From WYEN01 sp049976205 (lineage in GTDB: Archaea > Thermoproteota > Thermoprotei_A > Sulfolobales > AG1): 12,295 nt of DNA. This document shows positions 1 through 6,697 of the stretch, one piece after another. The notes below the pieces were generated by a model, which saw only the letters and a program-made list of their open reading frames with translations, was not told the origin of the DNA and ran no database searches. The first letter of the stretch is position 1; each line of letters starts with the position of its first letter. The stretch lies in assembly GCA_049976205.1 (NCBI GenBank), contig JBMFIR010000041.1:1-12295 (forward strand), written 5' to 3'. A program made the position numbers and the translations under genes.

Positions 1-471
1 GGAGCTATATCAGCAATAAACTCCTTAACTCAGGGAGACATAGGAGCACTAAAACAACTTCTCTACTATGCATGGCTACCTATAGTCACTATAGTCATAA
101 ACTTCCTTGGGGGAACAGCATATATTATTAGAGCAACTCTAATAAGAATCGTTAGAGAAGACTTCGTTTTTGTAGCAGAAGCAAAAGGATTAGCTGAAAA
201 CACAATTTATAGAAGCTACATACTTAGAGCAGCTGCTCCACCAATATCAACTTATATAATTCTGGGATTAGCAGGGACTATCGGGGGGTTCATAATTACT
301 GAGTCAGTATTTGACTGGCCCGGGATGGGGTCTCTGTACTACGCGGCAATAACTACTGGAGATGCCTCAACAATACTGGGTTTAACTTATGTATTCATGC
401 TAGTATACGTAATAGCGAGATTCATTCTAGAGATCCTTTATGTATTACTTGATCCTAGGGTGAGATACTGA
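1..471 (+). CDS. ABC importer permease, DppB type (3' part only)
   Basis: The window opens inside this gene; 156 codons in frame 1 run to TGA at 469-471. The protein is an inner-membrane permease half of a peptide/nickel/oligosaccharide ABC importer. Seen in the sequence: a hydrophobic segment, then the cytoplasmic EAA-type loop (EDFVFVAEAKGLAENTIYRS, about residues 56-75 of the fragment) that contacts the ATPase, then the typical DppB end with ITESVFDWPGMGSLYY and the closing LLDPRVRY. The stop overlaps the next start (TGATG at 469-473), so it is translationally coupled to the DppC-type partner. The N-terminal part lies outside the window. Substrate cannot be told from the permease alone; in thermophilic archaea such systems often carry sugars as well as peptides. 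Confidence 0.93.
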   Translation, partial: GAISAINSLTQGDIGALKQLLYYAWLPIVTIVINFLGGTAYIIRATLIRIVREDFVFVAEAKGLAENTIYRSYILRAAAPPISTYIILGLAGTIGGFIITESVFDWPGMGSLYYAAITTGDASTILGLTYVFMLVYVIARFILEILYVLLDPRVRY

Positions 472-1973
472 TGAGTGTCTTAATGAAGATTTATTCTTTA
501 ATTAATTTCATAAGACAATACATAATCTCTCAACTAGCCGGTAGAGTATCTCTAGCCCTACTAGGCTTCTTAATTTTTATGTCAATATACGCATTAATAG
601 CGATACCACCAGATCTCCCAGTCAAGTGGACGCAGCCGCAAGCATGGGAAATGAATCCTCCCAATGTCCCACCTGAATGGGCTCAGTACATAGGATATAA
701 GTGTCTACCTCATATCGAGAAGAATCTTGTTTTAGAGAGACCTTCTATAAGCATAGGATCATCGTCAGTTACACTTACATACAAATACGTCTATACCTTA
801 CCAGATAATACAGACAAGGTGCCTGGGAATATACTCGTTAAAGCAGTGGATCTATCTACACCACCATTAGCTAATAATATAGAGATTATTTTGAAGGTTA
901 CGAGACCTGATAACTACACCTACACACTCTTCGATACCACACTAACACCTCAACCCAATCAGACAAAAGTAACCACCACCTTTAGATTAAGTAGCGAAAT
1001 ATTATCAAGAGATATAGTGGCTCAGTACCTAGCAGAGGGTATCACGGTTAATAGATTAGCGATCCAAGGGAGAGCTCAGGAACTAATCTTTGAGAAGATC
1101 TTGAATGTTACTGATGAAGGTTTTATATCTAAGGTAAAGATACTTCCAGGTAAATACTTATTCGAGTTAACTATTATTTACTCAGGTATGGTCACACCAC
1201 CTACACCAGTAGCAACCTCACTTATTCTAGTGATATTTGGTACATGCTATGGCTTCATGGGAACAGATTACTTAGGCAGAGATCTCGCAATGGGACTACT
1301 CTATGGTTTCCCGATAGCACTAGCGATAGGATTTAGCGTAGCTGTTTTATCAACTCTAATAGGTGTTTTAGCAGGTATAATAAGTGGATACTACGGAGGA
1401 TTAGTAGATGAGGGTATTCAAAGAACCGTAGATATAATGGGCAACATACCTCTCTTACCAATACTAGTATTAATAGCCTCTGCAGTTCAAACCGCTTCAT
1501 TTATAGTATCTATTCAAGACCCCGTGACCAAGGGCTGGGTTCTTCTAAGTATTATACTAATTATACTGGTTATATTTGGGTGGCCGGGGCTGGCAATAGT
1601 AGTAAGATCATTCACATTATCAATTAAAGGAGAAGCGTATGTTGAAGCAGCCAGAGCACTTGGTGCAAGTAATACGAGAATAATGTTTAAACATATACTA
1701 CCTCAGATAACACCCTATATACTTGCTAGCCTGGTTCTCTCCGTGCCAGGAGCAATAGTTACGGAGGCGGGACTAGCTATACTAGGCATCTCACATGGCT
1801 TACCAACTTGGGGAGGCATTTTAGCAGATGCTAGAACAAAGGGATACATAACCTACTGGTGGTGGATCTTTCCACCCGGAATATTGATAACAATAACTTC
1901 AATGACCTTCATATTCCTTGGTTTAGCACTCGAGACATATGCTGAGCCTAGACTGAGGAGAGCATCGAGATGA
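471..1973 (+). CDS. ABC importer permease, DppC type, with large extracellular domain
   Basis: Second permease of the same importer, 500 residues, against roughly 280-300 for bacterial DppC. The extra length is one block: transmembrane helix 1 at about 26-46, then about 210 mostly polar, beta-rich residues (47-260) with several N-x-S/T sites, predicted outside the cell. The normal DppC core follows: GTDYLGRDLAMGLLYG (264-279), helices to about 435, the EAA loop (EAYVEAARALGASNTRIMFK, 388-407, then HILP), and a last helix near 466-492. The start at 471 is favoured because it overlaps the DppB stop; M5 at 483 is an alternative. No ATPase (DppD/DppF) or binding-protein gene follows, so those must lie upstream of the window or elsewhere. 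Large inserts after helix 1 occur in other archaeal DppC proteins as far as I recall; the function of this one is unknown. Confidence 0.93.
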   Translation: MSVLMKIYSLINFIRQYIISQLAGRVSLALLGFLIFMSIYALIAIPPDLPVKWTQPQAWEMNPPNVPPEWAQYIGYKCLPHIEKNLVLERPSISIGSSSVTLTYKYVYTLPDNTDKVPGNILVKAVDLSTPPLANNIEIILKVTRPDNYTYTLFDTTLTPQPNQTKVTTTFRLSSEILSRDIVAQYLAEGITVNRLAIQGRAQELIFEKILNVTDEGFISKVKILPGKYLFELTIIYSGMVTPPTPVATSLILVIFGTCYGFMGTDYLGRDLAMGLLYGFPIALAIGFSVAVLSTLIGVLAGIISGYYGGLVDEGIQRTVDIMGNIPLLPILVLIASAVQTASFIVSIQDPVTKGWVLLSIILIILVIFGWPGLAIVVRSFTLSIKGEAYVEAARALGASNTRIMFKHILPQITPYILASLVLSVPGAIVTEAGLAILGISHGLPTWGGILADARTKGYITYWWWIFPPGILITITSMTFIFLGLALETYAEPRLRRASR

Positions 1974-1987
1974 CCTAGGCTAAAAAT

Positions 1988-2170
1988 ATGTGGAGAAGAA
2001 GAATAGTCATGGGTTTTTTACTCACAGTTCTCGGAACCCTAATCAGTTTCATAGAAAATATTTTTTTAGCTATATTTGGTTTCTCAATTTCTATAGTAGG
2101 CTTCTTCTTAGTGCTCCAAGGAATCTATCAGAGAAGTATAGAGAAGATCAGGAAAAATTTAAAGAGGTAA
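1988..2170 (+). CDS. small two-helix membrane protein
   Basis: Sixty residues starting 14 bases after the DppC stop. It has a basic N-terminus (MWRRR), two hydrophobic segments (about 7-27 and 30-47) and a very basic tail ending in KKIRKNLKR-like composition (EKIRKNLKR). The layout predicts a helical hairpin with both ends in the cytoplasm. An overlapping frame starting GTG at 1990 gives a protein without clear membrane segments and is taken to be a shadow. No family recognised. Co-transcription with the permeases and with the MFS gene 19 bases downstream is likely from spacing. The hydrophobic pattern and basic ends support a real gene, but at this size chance cannot be excluded. Confidence 0.6.
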   Translation: MWRRRIVMGFLLTVLGTLISFIENIFLAIFGFSISIVGFFLVLQGIYQRSIEKIRKNLKR

Positions 2171-2189
2171 TGTAGTAAACTCTTTTTAA

Positions 2190-3383
2190 TTGTTAAGACA
2201 ACTTATTCTTATAGGTGATAATCAGACGATTCCGAGAAGAATTCTTCTAACGTTTATTTTCATCGGTCTCACCTCATTAACTGCTGATATGGTCTATGAA
2301 GGAGCTAGATCAGTTGGAGGATCTTATCTAGAGTTTTTAGGAGCTACGCCAATAGCCTCAGCAATAGCAGGCTCAGGAGATCTAATTGGCTACGCATTAA
2401 GGTTTTTGAGTGGATTATTAGCTTCGGTATATGCTTCGTCAGCGATTATATGGGGGTTTACGATATTAGGTTACGTATTAACTACAGCAACTCTACCACT
2501 ACTAGCCTTCTCAGGTTCCTGGGAGATCGCAACTCTACTTTATCTCCTTGAGAGAGTTGGGAAAGGTATCAGGACACCTGCTAGAGATGTCATATTAGCT
2601 GAATTGACTAGAGACATAGGTAGAGGGAAAGGCTTTGGCCTACATGAAGTCATGGATCAGATCGGTGCGGTGTTGGGTCCCGCGATATTAGCTGTAGCAA
2701 TATCTCTCTTTGGGTTCTCAAGATCCTTTCTAATACTATTGATCCCTGGGATGCTATCAATAATATTTATATTAACCGCTAATAGACTCTACCCAAGTAT
2801 AGAGAGTATAGAGATCTCAGCGCCAAAAATATCTTTCAGAGGCTTAGGCAAAAGTTTCTGGATATACACTTTCTCAATGATTTTTCTCTCACTAGGATAC
2901 GTCCACTGGATGATTGTATCATATTATTTAAGGAACAAAGGTATTCTAAGCGATCCGGAGATCGCACTTGCTTATTTAGTAGCGATGTTAATTGATGCTT
3001 TAATAGCTTTTCCAATAGGATACCTATATGACAAAATTAAATACAAGAGCCTATTGATAACACCTATATCATCACTTCTAGCATTAACAATACTCCTACT
3101 CTCTTCCACAAACCACTTATACGCATACTACTCCGCGGCTCTATGGGGTTTGACAATGGGTTGCTACGAGACAATTATGAGAGCCTCAATAGCAGATATA
3201 GTATCGCCTGAGAAAAGAGCCCTAGCCTACGGAGTCTTCGGCTTGTTATACGGGATCTCGTGGACAATTGGAGCATTCATATACTCAATACTGATCTGGG
3301 ACGCACTAATAGCTACACTATACACATTATTCATTCAATTAATATCACTGATACTACTATTATACTTAGTGAGTATAAAATAG
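2190..3383 (+). CDS. major facilitator superfamily transporter
   Basis: A 397-residue integral membrane protein with about twelve hydrophobic segments, as expected for MFS secondary transporters. Recognisable blocks: LTADMVYEGARSVGGSYLEF in and after helix 1 (30-49), the helix 4-5 region RVGKGIRTPARDVILAE (122-138) followed by GKGFGLHEVMDQIGAVLGP (146-164), and a motif-A-like GYLYDKIKYKS (277-287) at the start of the second half. The RTPARD and G-x-G-FGLH-x-MD pattern belongs to an MFS subgroup of unknown substrate common in archaea and bacteria. The start is TTG at 2190; the only later in-frame ATG (2289) falls within helix 1, so a start upstream of it is needed. No clear Shine-Dalgarno sequence is seen. 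It is 19 bases after the small membrane protein and converges with archaemetzincin (10-base gap). Confidence 0.9.
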   Translation: MLRQLILIGDNQTIPRRILLTFIFIGLTSLTADMVYEGARSVGGSYLEFLGATPIASAIAGSGDLIGYALRFLSGLLASVYASSAIIWGFTILGYVLTTATLPLLAFSGSWEIATLLYLLERVGKGIRTPARDVILAELTRDIGRGKGFGLHEVMDQIGAVLGPAILAVAISLFGFSRSFLILLIPGMLSIIFILTANRLYPSIESIEISAPKISFRGLGKSFWIYTFSMIFLSLGYVHWMIVSYYLRNKGILSDPEIALAYLVAMLIDALIAFPIGYLYDKIKYKSLLITPISSLLALTILLLSSTNHLYAYYSAALWGLTMGCYETIMRASIADIVSPEKRALAYGVFGLLYGISWTIGAFIYSILIWDALIATLYTLFIQLISLILLLYLVSIK

Positions 3384-3393
3384 AAATATATTA

Positions 3394-3939
3394 CTACTGA
3401 TTAACAACTACACCCCTCTTTGATAACGCATCTAAACACTTGCTACAGAAAAGATCTGTTTTATAATCAACCTCAAATATGGAGTTGCTGAAACTCATAA
3501 CACACCTAGGATCTCTGCAATGCCCGAGACCAAACACGTGCCCTATCTCGTGAATAACCTCTTTCCTTAGTCTATGAATAAAGGTTTCATCTACGAGATT
3601 AGGTAGCTTATAAAGCCTCTTCAAATAAACAGAAGCAACTCTACTAATAGGATCCGCTAAACCAAAAACAAAATTTAGTCCTGGAACATAACCATCCTCA
3701 TTCACTACAGCAACAATTATCTCATTCTCGGAATCTCTGAACTCAGCATAGAAATTAATTAAGAGATCAGCTCTATACTGTCTTCTTCTAATATCATAAT
3801 AATCTCTCGGAACCTCATCAAGAAACTCGTAGACACATCCAGATCCCATGAATCTACTCGTTAAAACATTACATAAATAATCCGCCACAGAGATATCTCT
3901 TAAACCAATGACTACTAACCTAAAAATAAACTCATTCAT
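3394..3939 (-). CDS. amzA: archaemetzincin (zinc metalloprotease)
   Basis: A 181-residue protein of the archaemetzincin family, cytoplasmic by lack of a signal peptide. The extended zinc motif is complete: HEIGHVFGLGH at 130-140 (zinc ligands H130, H134, H140; catalytic E131), then C141, C146 and M148 (the metzincin Met-turn), and C165-x-x-C168. The cysteines after the third histidine form the second, structural zinc site known from archaemetzincin structures. The family block RRRQYRADLLI (51-61) is also present. Length is typical for archaeal members. The start ATG at 3939 overlaps the end of the upstream gene by 8 bases, so the two are probably translated together. The physiological substrate of the family is unknown. 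Confidence 0.95.
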   Translation of the reverse strand: MNEFIFRLVVIGLRDISVADYLCNVLTSRFMGSGCVYEFLDEVPRDYYDIRRRQYRADLLINFYAEFRDSENEIIVAVVNEDGYVPGLNFVFGLADPISRVASVYLKRLYKLPNLVDETFIHRLRKEVIHEIGHVFGLGHCRDPRCVMSFSNSIFEVDYKTDLFCSKCLDALSKRGVVVNQ

Positions 3940-4351
3940 TACTACTCATCAAATAATCATAGAATCTATCAATAACTTTAATAATTTCCTCGGGGGTCTT
4001 ATAACAACTCTTAGCATTCAGAATAACGTAGTTGCCTAAGCTATCATCAACATAGTACTTAACAGGTCTCTTAAACAATGCCGTAACTCTCGTGAATAAT
4101 TCCAGTGAATCAAGGTAGTTATTTAGCTCATCATAGTCATCTCCTAGAGGCAACAAAGTTCTTGTGTAAAAACATAATCCATCAGGCTCACTACCAAAAT
4201 CTATAGTGAATCCTTTTCCAAGAATTATACGTATATTATCTCCGTGAGCCTCATATCTAAATCCTCTATACTTAATGTGATCAGCTATTCTCTGAAGCCA
4301 GGAAAACTCGCCTCCTTCGTGAACATCTCTAAATTCATTTTCATAACCCAA
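3932..4351 (-). CDS. unrecognised protein co-transcribed with archaemetzincin; 5' end uncertain
   Basis: As delimited here it has 139 residues from a TTG at 4351 and overlaps the archaemetzincin start by 8 bases. No family recognised. It is soluble, acidic, alternating helix and strand, with a helical C-terminus (TPEEIIKVIDRFYDYLMSSNE is the end, after two cysteine-containing strands). The TTG start is doubtful: the same frame stays open and coding-looking for about 43 codons upstream, from just after tandem stops TGA-TAA at 4486-4481, reading RVYEEQSKDLFRVYYRLAHD then a cysteine-rich stretch (RCSCYALEDIYLVKC) into IFREGSE before TTG. None of these codons is ATG, GTG or TTG. A TATA-like element near 4513 would place transcription start close to 4487, also arguing for a longer gene. 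A one-base deletion near 4470-4479, just after GTG 4479, would explain this. The coding region itself is well supported by the tight overlap. Confidence 0.75.
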   Translation of the reverse strand: MGYENEFRDVHEGGEFSWLQRIADHIKYRGFRYEAHGDNIRIILGKGFTIDFGSEPDGLCFYTRTLLPLGDDYDELNNYLDSLELFTRVTALFKRPVKYYVDDSLGNYVILNAKSCYKTPEEIIKVIDRFYDYLMSSNE

Positions 4352-4480
4352 CTCAGAACCCTCTCTAAATATACATTTTACTAGATAAATATCTTCTAGA
4401 GCATAGCAAGAGCACCGAAGATCATGTGCTAATCTATAATAAACTCTAAAAAGATCTTTAGACTGTTCTTCGTAGACACG
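4352..4480 (-). other. coding-looking 5' extension without a start codon
   Basis: Forty-three in-frame sense codons directly upstream of the TTG at 4351. Composition is protein-like (charged and aromatic residues, few rare patterns) and continues smoothly into the accepted frame. Tandem stops TGA TAA lie at 4486-4481. In another frame a GTG at 4479 and a TTG at 4494 could start translation, and loss of one base between about 4479 and 4472 would link either to this frame. Read as the true N-terminus of the gene upstream of amzA, broken or miscalled at its start. Confidence 0.5.
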
Positions 4481-4506
4481 TTATCAACCCCCAATTCTTA
4501 TTGGTC

Positions 4507-4519
4507 TCAATTTAAACTA
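4507..4519 (-). promoter_or_regulatory. TATA-like promoter element for the gene upstream of amzA
   Basis: On the minus strand the sequence reads GATAGTTTAAATTGAG across this point, an AT-rich box about 26 bases before 4487. That places a transcript start next to the candidate GTG at 4479 rather than the TTG at 4351. Judged by eye only. Confidence 0.35.
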
Positions 4520-4548
4520 TCTAAGAGATTTTTTGAGTGTGCTTTATA

Positions 4549-4572
4549 GGAATATGAAGACTTCAGTATTCC
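4549..4572 (-). terminator. hairpin just after the MscS gene
   Basis: An imperfect inverted repeat: outer arms GGAATA/TATTCC (6 bp), one bulged base, then TGAA/TTCA around a 3-base loop. It begins 7 bases after the MscS stop codon on the minus strand. No T-run follows on that strand, so it may be a transcript-end or processing hairpin rather than a classical terminator. Confidence 0.35.
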
Positions 4573-4579
4573 ACTACTT

Positions 4580-5524
4580 TTACTGACAAACATTATTTTT
4601 CAAGAGGTCTCTGTGGACATTAATTAACTCTTGTAGTAAACGGGATCTGTATTCTCTAATTCTTGTATTCGGTGGTGCTGTAGAGGTTAGTAGAACTATG
4701 TAGTAGTCTTTGTCACTTTGTTCCTCTATGAATAATTCATAAGCATTATTTCCAATGCTTTTATCTAGATTTTCTCTTATCTTTTTCATCACGATCCTTG
4801 GATCGCAGGTTACTGGAAGCTCATATCTGATCTGAACTCTCTTGTTCTCCTCATAATCTTCTGCCACAATACTGTTATTCAGGAGCATGCTGTTAGGTAT
4901 CTTAACTAATTCTCCATCTACTGAGATTATTTTTGTGTATAAGAGACCTATTTCGAGAAGTGTTCCTCTTAGTGTAGGGATCGTTATGTCTCTACTAAAG
5001 AATTTGTAGGCGGGAGCCGCTATAAGTGATATTGGGAAGCTGAAAGAGCTTATTTTAATATATCTCCCTGGCTTAACATAGCCTGTACCTAATATGATTA
5101 GTCCAGAGAAGAAATTTGATAAGATAGGCCCTAAAGAGAAACCTAGCACAAGACCTGAGAACGCGGCACTCGCCACCAAAGCCTCTAAACCTACTCCGAG
5201 TCTCATGATCAAGACTACTCCGAGTATTACATAGCTTATTATAATGAACGTGTTACTAATTACGTACTGAGCCTCTCTGCCTAGGTTCCTCGTAGCATAC
5301 TTAATTGTTGCAGAGATCATCTGTATAACTAAGATGCCAATAACAAATATTATCACAGCATCAATAACAGCTATATATTCGGTGTAAAATACTCTGAACC
5401 ACTCCGGAACTAATTGGCTCGGAACAATATATTTATCGAATACATGCTTAGCTAAGGCGACAAAAACGATCACTAAAATAATCCTGATTAGAGTACTATA
5501 AATCTTCTTCATGTCACTACCCAT
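4580..5524 (-). CDS. MscS-family mechanosensitive channel
   Basis: Small-conductance mechanosensitive channel-type protein. Numbered from the longest start (ATG at 5539, 319 residues): membrane helices at about 14-34, 54-77 and 92-113, then the Gly/Ala-rich pore helix LVASAAFSGLVLGFSLGPIL (121-140) followed by SNFFSGLIIL, the beta-domain entry GYVKPGRYIKI, and the conserved EIGLLYTKIISVDGELVKIP (196-215) with NSMLLNNSIV. It opens under membrane tension to release solutes. An unusual insert of about 29 residues (163-191) sits between KPGRYIKI and the EIGL strand. ATGs occur at 5539, 5527, 5524 and 5512; a TATA-like AATATATC at about 5545-5552 on this strand predicts a transcript start near 5522, so 5524 (leaderless) or 5512 (after GGGTAGTGAC) is more likely than 5539. 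It is divergent from the VTT-domain gene. Confidence 0.9.
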   Translation of the reverse strand: MGSDMKKIYSTLIRIILVIVFVALAKHVFDKYIVPSQLVPEWFRVFYTEYIAVIDAVIIFVIGILVIQMISATIKYATRNLGREAQYVISNTFIIISYVILGVVLIMRLGVGLEALVASAAFSGLVLGFSLGPILSNFFSGLIILGTGYVKPGRYIKISSFSFPISLIAAPAYKFFSRDITIPTLRGTLLEIGLLYTKIISVDGELVKIPNSMLLNNSIVAEDYEENKRVQIRYELPVTCDPRIVMKKIRENLDKSIGNNAYELFIEEQSDKDYYIVLLTSTAPPNTRIREYRSRLLQELINVHRDLLKNNVCQ

Positions 5525-5602
5525 CATAATCAGACACATTGTAAGATATATTATTAGTTAGTTATTGAAAAATTATGCATCGGCCTCTAATAGATCTATG
5601 CT

Positions 5603-5614
5603 ATTGATATATAT
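5603..5614 (+). promoter_or_regulatory. TATA-like element for the VTT-domain gene
   Basis: TGATATATATTT lies about 43 bases before the preferred start ATG at 5652 and would give a transcript start near 5636. It is inside the longest possible reading frame (TTG 5565), which argues against that start. Confidence 0.3.
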
Positions 5615-5651
5615 TTCTTCGGAAAAGACTCTTCATGGGATAATTACAGAG

Positions 5652-6368
5652 ATGATTCTCTTAACATTCAGAGAGATACTAAAAATAATTTGGGAGGCTA
5701 GTTTTCATAATCCACTAATCTTTCTGTTCATAGTCTCTATCGCAGGAAACGCGGTGCCCTTCACAAGTTTACCATATCTATTTATTGTAGTAGTGATTGC
5801 TCGCATCGTGGCTAAAGATCCCTTAACGTATCTAGCTATAATATTGGTTTCTGTAGCTGGAGCATCAATAGGTAAATTAGTTATATACTCAATAGGGAGA
5901 TTCGCTCATCACAGAGCTTCCGAAGAAACTAAGGACAATCTGAGGTATTTATCAAGTAAAATAGGCTTGTATGGATTCATTCTTATTCTAATAGCTGCAT
6001 CAACGCCTATTCCAGATGACATAATTAATCTCCCTGCAGGTTTTGCAGGTTATAACTTGTTGCATTACTCAATTGCTGTTTTCATAGGTAAGATAATAAT
6101 TACGGCATTAGCTTTATTCCTAGGAATAGCCGTTCTAGAATCATTAGAGACATTAGGTCTAGGCCTTGTTGCCTCAACACTACTGTTTTTACTAATATCT
6201 TTATATGTCTCATATTTGCTAGCAAGGATCAATTGGAGATACGTATTTGAAGAGGATCAACAGACAGCAACAAGGGAGAGAATAAAGAAGGTAGCTGAGA
6301 AATTAATAAGTAAGGCTTATCGAACAACAAAAGAATTATTTCTGGTGAGGAACCTCATTAAGAAGTAA
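5652..6368 (+). CDS. VTT/DedA-like (SNARE-associated type) membrane protein
   Basis: Polytopic membrane protein of the VTT (DedA/TMEM41B-like) group, whose studied members move lipids across membranes or affect membrane homeostasis. Preferred length is 238 residues. In numbering from the longest start (TTG 5565) it shows NAVPFTSLPYLFIVVVI (62-78), the re-entrant-type GASIGKLVIYSIGR (99-112), and the family signature STPIPDDIINLPAGFAGY (146-163) with FIGKIIITALALFLG after it. The C-terminal 45 residues are basic and cytoplasmic. Three starts are possible: TTG 5565, ATG 5598, ATG 5652. The 29 residues before 5652 are polar and unlike the family, and a TATA-like box lies within them, so 5652 is chosen; none has a strong ribosome site. 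The gene reads away from the MscS channel, both being membrane-stress related at least in theme. Confidence 0.8.
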   Translation: MILLTFREILKIIWEASFHNPLIFLFIVSIAGNAVPFTSLPYLFIVVVIARIVAKDPLTYLAIILVSVAGASIGKLVIYSIGRFAHHRASEETKDNLRYLSSKIGLYGFILILIAASTPIPDDIINLPAGFAGYNLLHYSIAVFIGKIIITALALFLGIAVLESLETLGLGLVASTLLFLLISLYVSYLLARINWRYVFEEDQQTATRERIKKVAEKLISKAYRTTKELFLVRNLIKK

Positions 6369-6386
6369 AAAACTAATAAAAAGCTA

Positions 6387-6467
6387 CTAGCTTGCTTTAA
6401 CTGTCTTTCCTGCCATAGAAAGAATCTTCAGTGAGGTTTCTAGATCCCGTATCCAATTATTTGCCAT
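6387..6467 (-). CDS. possible 26-residue small protein
   Basis: ATG at 6467 to TAG at 6387-6389. The peptide begins MANNWIRDLETSLKIL and ends SMAGKTVKAS; it could form an amphipathic helix with a basic tail. A TATA-like stretch on the minus strand (TATTTATCTAAAG, about 6497-6509) is 30-40 bases upstream, the expected distance for an archaeal promoter with a short leader. It would be divergent from the radical SAM gene and convergent with the VTT-domain gene. No family recognised. The normal-looking composition and ATG start are the only support. Confidence 0.35.
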   Translation of the reverse strand: MANNWIRDLETSLKILSMAGKTVKAS

Positions 6468-6497
6468 GAGAATATTTTGAGAATGATCTTAAAATTC

Positions 6498-6511
6498 TTT
6501 AGATAAATATC
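6498..6511 (+). promoter_or_regulatory. TATA-like element before the radical SAM gene
   Basis: TTTAGATAAATATC is centred about 30 bases before the GTG at 6536, which would give a nearly leaderless transcript from that GTG. Its complement could serve the small minus-strand frame ending at 6387. This position fits the start at 6536 and not the TTG at 6651. Confidence 0.4.
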
Positions 6512-6535
6512 AATTTTTTGGGCTGGGTAAGGTCG

Positions 6536-6697
6536 GTGAGTATTTCTCATAAATATAGGCTTGATGTTATTTTAACAGCTGATCAAGGAACTTTCACAGA
6601 TTATGGGGGAAATAGTGCTCTTGGATATGTAGCTTGTATGCCTAGTAGACTTGTCCCGAGGTTCTTCATGGATCACTTTTTTCACACCGTATGTTAA
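6536..6697 (+). pseudogene. N-terminal piece of the radical SAM gene, out of frame with the rest
   Basis: GTG at 6536 opens a 53-codon frame ending at TAA 6695-6697. It reads VSISHKYRLDVILTADQGTF then TDYGGNSALGYVACMPSRLV and PRFFMDHFF. The ILTAD...G-N...LG and PxxLxPxFF pattern is what I recall as the N-terminus of archaeal COG1032 radical SAM proteins. The expected continuation (TPYVKSDKLG...APYPLRKIEAIL) is present at once, but in the frame one base over. The switch falls at T6 6677-6682: with one T fewer, CAC TTT TTC ACA CCG would read HFFTP straight through. Alternative start TTG 6518. Whole gene when joined: about 535 residues. Confidence 0.75.

Noticed and set aside
1990..2175. GTG-started frame overlapping the small membrane protein
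   Set aside because: Composition is typical of an out-of-frame reading; the 1988 frame has the coherent two-helix pattern.
4352..4579. C/D-box RNA in the gap after the MscS gene
   Set aside because: CTGA-like boxes occur, but I found no matching TGATGA C box at a sensible distance, and half the gap is better explained as coding extension.
6384..6396. Short inverted repeat AAGCT-ACT-AGCTT after the VTT-domain gene
   Set aside because: Only five base pairs and no T-run directly after it; too weak to call a terminator.
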